Source of the DNA: Litchfieldella xinjiangensis
GTDB lineage: Bacteria; Pseudomonadota; Gammaproteobacteria; Pseudomonadales; Halomonadaceae
Assembly: GCF_000759345.1 (NCBI RefSeq)
Contig: NZ_JPZL01000002.1
Location: forward strand, 496,001-560,000
DNA length: 64,000 bases
Direction of reading: 5' to 3'
The translations under genes were made by a program, and so were the position numbers. The notes beneath the pieces were generated by a model, which did no database searches, was not told where the DNA came from, and saw only the letters and a program-made list of their open reading frames with translations. Shown in pieces: positions 60,632 to 64,000 of this stretch. Each line of letters starts with the position of its first letter. Within the stretch, counting starts at the first letter, position 1.

Positions 60632-62380
60632 ATGCACAACAATTACGAACAGGCGCGGCTCTATACGCTACGCCAACTCAACCTGCTGGACACGCCGCCA
60701 AGCGAGAGTTTCGACCGTATAACACGCATGGCGAGCCAGTTCTTCAATCTGCCGATCGCGGCGGTTTCACTGACCGATCAGGATCGACAGTGGTTCAAGT
60801 CGCGTGTCGGGGTGGACCATTGGGAAATCCCCCGGTTCAAGGCGTGCTGCGGCGAAGTTGCCGACGAATCCGAACTCCTGGTCATTCCCGATCTGGCGTC
60901 CTCAGCGACATACCATGACAGTGTGCTTGCCGAGTCGGGAATCCGCTTCTATGCGGGTGCCCCGCTGACCACTCAGGACGGCTACACGCTGGGAGCAATG
61001 TGTGTTCTGGGTACCGAGCCGCGCGAGGTGACCGAGCAGGAGATCGCCGTGCTCAAGGATCTTGCCGCCATGGTGATGGCCCAGATCGAGTTGCAGCACG
61101 CCTTCGGACGCATCGACCCACTGACCGGGTTACCCAATCGCAGCCAGTTCGGCGAGGATCTCGAGGACCTTGGTCGTGATGCCAGCGGCGAACTGCGTTA
61201 TGCCCTGTTCACGGAAATTCTCGACGTCACCCAGACGACGACCCTGAATCGGGTCATGGGGCCGGCGTATCTGGATGAGCTGATTCAAGGCGCAGGGCAG
61301 GGCTTGCAACAGGGCGTCGGTAGCGGCGTGCGGCTTTACAGCGTGGGGCCTGGCCAGTTCGTGCATCTCATTCCAGGGGGCAACGAAGGCGAAGCGTCCA
61401 GCGAGGCCCTGCGTATCCGACGTGAACTCATGACACAGAGCCTGGCTGAAAATGCGGCAACCTTGATACGGCCCGTGGTGGGTGTTGCCCCCTTGCGGCT
61501 CGGCGAGGACAGCCCCGCGCATGTACTGCGTACCGCACATAGCGCGTGCCAGGACGCTCGTCAGGGTGAGACCGGCGTGGGCATCTACTCAATGGCGATA
61601 GATGCGAGTCATCGGCGCCGCTTTGCGCTCCTCTCGGGGTTCCGCGAGGCGCTGGAACATCCCGATCAACTGCACCTGGTCTATCAACCTCGTGTGACCC
61701 TGGGCGATCAGGCCTGCCGGGGGGCCGAGGCGCTTTTACGATGGCATCACCCCGAGTTGGGTGCGATATCTCCTGCCGAATTCATCCCCCTGGTCGAGAA
61801 TACGCCTCTCGCCCGCCCGCTGACCGACTGGGTCATCCGAACTGCCATCGCTCAGGCGGTGAGGTGGTATCGCCAGGGCCAGCCAATCTGCATTTCGATC
61901 AATATTTCGGCCGTTAATCTCGAAGAGGACGACTTTGCCCAGCGGTTGCTTAGCCTGTTGGATGAGGCCGAGCTTCCGGCGGATTGCATTGAGCTCGAGC
62001 TGACTGAAACGGCCTTGCTGGGCCACGGTCGGGCAGCCTGGATACAGCTAGAGCGGCTGGTAGAAGCGGGCATCCGCGTGGCCATCGACGACTTCGGTAC
62101 GGGCTATAGCAGCCTGGCCTATCTACAGAGTATTCCGGCTCAGGTAGTCAAGATCGATCGTTCCTTCATCCATGGATTGGATGAGGACGCTCGCAGCCAG
62201 ACGCTGGTCAAATCGATGATCGGCATGGCACACGACCTGGGGTACCACGTCGTCGCGGAGGGCGTGGAAACCGAGCCGACATGGCGTTTCCTTGAACGGC
62301 TGGGATGCGATGAATTCCAGGGCTTTCTATTTGCCATGCCGATGGCGCCGGATGCGTTCGAGGCCTGGCTGAGTTCATAG
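60632..62380 (+). CDS. GAF/degenerate-GGDEF/EAL cyclic-di-GMP phosphodiesterase
   Basis: 582 residues, cytoplasmic. A GAF sensor domain spans about 1-155 (FFNLPIAAVSLTDQDRQWFK, GIRFYAGAPLTTQDGYTLGA). A GGDEF-type domain spans about 158-325, starting IDPLTGLPNR, but the active loop is VGPGQF (238-243) in place of GGDEF, so cyclase activity is not expected. The EAL domain (about 335-578) keeps the catalytic residues: E366 in EALLRW, the asparagine of SINISAVN, the ELELTE glutamate, DDFGTGYSSL, the KIDRSF lysine and EGVET. It should hydrolyse c-di-GMP, regulated through GAF and the dead GGDEF domain. Confidence 0.93.
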   Translation: MHNNYEQARLYTLRQLNLLDTPPSESFDRITRMASQFFNLPIAAVSLTDQDRQWFKSRVGVDHWEIPRFKACCGEVADESELLVIPDLASSATYHDSVLAESGIRFYAGAPLTTQDGYTLGAMCVLGTEPREVTEQEIAVLKDLAAMVMAQIELQHAFGRIDPLTGLPNRSQFGEDLEDLGRDASGELRYALFTEILDVTQTTTLNRVMGPAYLDELIQGAGQGLQQGVGSGVRLYSVGPGQFVHLIPGGNEGEASSEALRIRRELMTQSLAENAATLIRPVVGVAPLRLGEDSPAHVLRTAHSACQDARQGETGVGIYSMAIDASHRRRFALLSGFREALEHPDQLHLVYQPRVTLGDQACRGAEALLRWHHPELGAISPAEFIPLVENTPLARPLTDWVIRTAIAQAVRWYRQGQPICISINISAVNLEEDDFAQRLLSLLDEAELPADCIELELTETALLGHGRAAWIQLERLVEAGIRVAIDDFGTGYSSLAYLQSIPAQVVKIDRSFIHGLDEDARSQTLVKSMIGMAHDLGYHVVAEGVETEPTWRFLERLGCDEFQGFLFAMPMAPDAFEAWLSS

Positions 62381-62382
62381 TT

Positions 62383-62420
62383 AAAAAAACGGCGACGACC
62401 AGGCTTGCTGTTCGTCGCCG
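62383..62420 (-). terminator. Terminator after the small unknown gene
   Basis: CGGCGACGA (62390-62398) and TCGTCGCCG (62412-62420) pair over nine bases with a 13-base loop. On the minus strand it is followed by seven T (complement of A at 62383-62389). It serves the minus-strand gene and may also stop the EAL transcript. Confidence 0.8.
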
Positions 62421-62439
62421 CTCGTCTTGTTTCCCTTCC

Positions 62440-62733
62440 CTAGGGGCTGACCGCTGCGACTTCGCTGTCCACGGTAGTTTTACTCACGTCATGCTCAAGA
62501 TCGTTTGGCCACCAGTCGGCATAGGCCAAGCGGACCTTGGCGCCGAAATGTTGTACAGAATCCTCGACGATGAACTCACGCTGTTCATACATCGATTCCC
62601 AGCATGGACGCAAATCATCGAGAACGGCCACGAGGTCCGAAGGCCGTCCGCGCAAGCGTACGGAGAGATCCTGAGTGGCGGGGTTGTACAGGCGGGCTTC
62701 GTTGTTAGCGTAATCGAGCTGAAGGTTCTTCAT
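62440..62733 (-). CDS. Small protein of unknown function
   Basis: 97 residues from the ATG complement 62731-62733 with GGGAG upstream; the frame extends to 62778 but lacks a better site. It is soluble, acidic, with no signal or membrane helix. LSVRLRGRPSDLVAVLDDLR near residues 23-42 and a tryptophan-containing C-terminal half (YADWWPNDLEHD) suggest a small compact domain, but I do not recognise the family. It stands alone, with a terminator downstream and an AT-rich 250-base upstream region that includes TATATAAAC on the minus strand, a plausible promoter. Possibly stress-expressed; that is only a guess from the isolated arrangement. Confidence 0.7.
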   Translation of the reverse strand: MKNLQLDYANNEARLYNPATQDLSVRLRGRPSDLVAVLDDLRPCWESMYEQREFIVEDSVQHFGAKVRLAYADWWPNDLEHDVSKTTVDSEVAAVSP

Positions 62734-62983
62734 TATTGTCTCCCTCGTTGGGACCTGCGTATTGCGGAATTGCACCACTGAAACCGTACATTCTCCTTGG
62801 ATGGGTTGAACAGCCCTTTAATAGGAAATGAATGTTACAGCACAGGTTTATATAGAATAGATGACCGAATGCTCGGCGTCGGGGGGAGATTTGTCCTCCT
62901 TTAGCCGTAATGCATGGCCAGATTAATAACGTCCTACTAATAACCCATGATTTGATAAAAAAAGGCATCACGAGCGTAATGGC

Positions 62984-63835
62984 TCATTGTCTGGTTATAG
63001 TCTGCTGACGCAACCAGGCAATTTCTTCCGCCCAGATATCGGGCTCGATCGTCTCGAGAATCAGCGGTATCCCATCGATCCGTGGGTCCTGCATGATCGT
63101 CATGAAGGCGTCGAGACCGATATTGCCCTGGCCCAGGCTGTGATGTCGGTCGACGCGGCTGGCGAACTCGCTCTTGGCATCGTTGAGATGCATGCCACGC
63201 AGGTAGTCGAAGCCGACCACGTCGCCAAACTCGTCGAAGCTGGCGGTACAGGCGGCCGAAGTCCGCAGATCATAGCCGGCGGCAAAGGCGTGGCAGGTAT
63301 CGATACACACGCCCACCCGCGTCTTGTCCTCGACCTGGTCAATGATCTCGGCCAGGTGCTCGAAGCGCCAGCCCAGGTTCGATCCCTGACCGGCAGTGTT
63401 CTCGATCACGGCGGTGACACCGCGTGTCTCGGCCAAGGCCATGTTGATCGATTCGGCAATCCTGGCCAGGCATTCGGCTTCGCCGATCTTGTTAAGATGG
63501 CTGCCAGGGTGAAAGTTGAGTAGCGAGAGGCCTAGCTGCTCACAGCGCTGCATCTCGTCGAGGAAGGCCGCGCGGGATTTCTCCAGGCCCTCACGCGCCG
63601 GGTGCCCGAGATTGATGAGATAGCTGTCATGCGGCAGGATCTGCCGGGAAGAAAAGCCGTGCGTTTCACAGGCCTCACGAAAGGCTGCAATCGTCTCGTC
63701 GGTGAGCGGTTTGGCCTTCCATTGGCGCTGGTTCTTGGTGAACAGGGCGAACGCGTCGGCACCGATCTCGCGGGCGCGGGTCACTGCCTGTTCCGGCCCG
63801 CCGGCTGCGCTGACGTGGGCTCCTATATATTTCAT
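62984..63835 (-). CDS. nfo: Deoxyribonuclease IV (AP endonuclease)
   Basis: 283 residues, the size of E. coli Nfo, with its zinc-site sequences: [10 protein letters not shown] at the start, NFHPGSHL near residue 107, VIENTAGQG near 143, [13 protein letters not shown] near 180, GMHLNDAK near 213 and DRHHSLGQG near 227. These supply the three-zinc active site. The enzyme cuts DNA 5' to abasic sites and repairs 3' blocking groups in base-excision repair. No partner genes share its orientation closely; the partial gene at the right edge is also on the minus strand. Confidence 0.97.
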   Translation of the reverse strand: MKYIGAHVSAAGGPEQAVTRAREIGADAFALFTKNQRQWKAKPLTDETIAAFREACETHGFSSRQILPHDSYLINLGHPAREGLEKSRAAFLDEMQRCEQLGLSLLNFHPGSHLNKIGEAECLARIAESINMALAETRGVTAVIENTAGQGSNLGWRFEHLAEIIDQVEDKTRVGVCIDTCHAFAAGYDLRTSAACTASFDEFGDVVGFDYLRGMHLNDAKSEFASRVDRHHSLGQGNIGLDAFMTIMQDPRIDGIPLILETIEPDIWAEEIAWLRQQTITRQ

Positions 63836-63923
63836 GGCACGCTTTTCCTCACTGGGGTCCAGCGGCCTACCTTATCACTGCACGCGGCGTGGGCCAGCCC
63901 GGCCTGGTTCCGTTGTACGCGGT

Positions 63924-64000
63924 TCACTCCTCCCTCATCGCGCGAGCGATCAGGTCGGTAAAGGGTTTGGCCACGTAGCTGGCAAACGTGCGTTCGCCGG
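63924..64000 (-). CDS. C-terminal end of an unidentified protein
   Basis: The last 25 codons of a minus-strand frame that enters from the right edge: GERTFASYVAKPFTDLIARA then MREE and a stop at 63924-63926. The spacing to nfo is 88 bases. Its tail could suit a membrane-protein or secretion-adaptor C-terminus, but 24 residues are not enough to name it. Reality of the frame is supported only by position and the absence of other coding sequence here. Confidence 0.4.
   Translation of the reverse strand, partial: GERTFASYVAKPFTDLIARAMREE

Noticed and set aside
60632-61606. Active diguanylate cyclase
   Set aside because: The GGDEF loop is GPGQF, lacking the residues needed for GTP and metal binding.
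1-64000. CRISPR array, prophage, integron, insertion sequence or tRNA-linked island
   Set aside because: No regularly spaced repeats, integrase, transposase, capsid or tRNA-like cloverleaf was seen on either strand; the only repeats are the REP-like units and hairpins listed.

Overview
The window looks like a chromosomal segment of a GC-rich, halophilic or marine gammaproteobacterium, most likely a Halomonas-type member of the Halomonadaceae. This is an inference from GC-rich coding sequence, a PHA-granule phasin, a TRAP transporter, a betaine-type binding protein, PQQ polyol oxidation, an AST-pathway gene and a CorA close to the enterobacterial one. No rRNA, tRNA, CRISPR array, prophage or insertion sequence was seen. 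Coding density is high, and the window is mostly small catabolic and transport operons with LysR regulators and recognisable operators.

Region by region. 1-9.6 kb: a partial TraX-like gene, then a LysR regulator and a co-oriented set (TRAP transporter, glutamine-synthetase-like ligase, aldehyde dehydrogenase, iron alcohol dehydrogenase, class I amidotransferase). Together these read as uptake, gamma-glutamylation, two-step oxidation and deglutamylation of an amino alcohol or polyamine. A REP-like repeat cluster sits inside the set. 9.6-13.5 kb: cadmium/zinc/lead P-type ATPase with a textbook MerR-type promoter, corA, and the regulator cadR. 13.6-18.8 kb: basic amino-acid ABC importer, astE and a DUF1338 (2-oxoadipate dioxygenase-like) gene. 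19-24 kb: wrbA, a YihY membrane protein, a Tat-exported gluconolactonase-like protein and a Cache chemoreceptor. 24-27 kb: a LysR gene divergent from a haloacetate dehalogenase-type hydrolase coupled to a tartrate/malate dehydrogenase. 27-33.4 kb: glycosyltransferase, TVP38 protein, orphan betaine-type binding protein, a scar holding remnants of a gamma-butyrobetaine hydroxylase and a LysR gene, mtfA, and a GNAT-nitrilase fusion.

33.6-39 kb: a carbohydrate-type ABC importer with a GarR/3-hydroxyisobutyrate dehydrogenase-like enzyme. 39-41.3 kb: dienelactone hydrolase, ChaC-like cyclotransferase, EamA exporter. 41.4-47.7 kb: glycolate oxidase glcDEFG and a lactate/glycolate permease, which carry matching GntR/FadR-type operators. 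48-49.5 kb: two glutathione transferases. 49.5-53.1 kb: a two-subunit PQQ dehydrogenase of SldBA layout and a LysR gene. 53.3-57.3 kb: a Fur-boxed ferric-siderophore ABC importer. 57.3-64 kb: a PLP dehydratase, a phasin with PhaR-like sites, a quinone-reductase/UbiA-prenyltransferase fusion, a GAF/degenerate-GGDEF/EAL phosphodiesterase, a small unknown gene, nfo and a partial gene.

The observations most worth following are the NQO-UbiA fusion, the gamma-glutamylation gene set, the haloacetate dehalogenase module, the butyrobetaine hydroxylase scar, the DUF1338-astE-arginine importer association, the split PQQ dehydrogenase, and paired operators found without their regulators.
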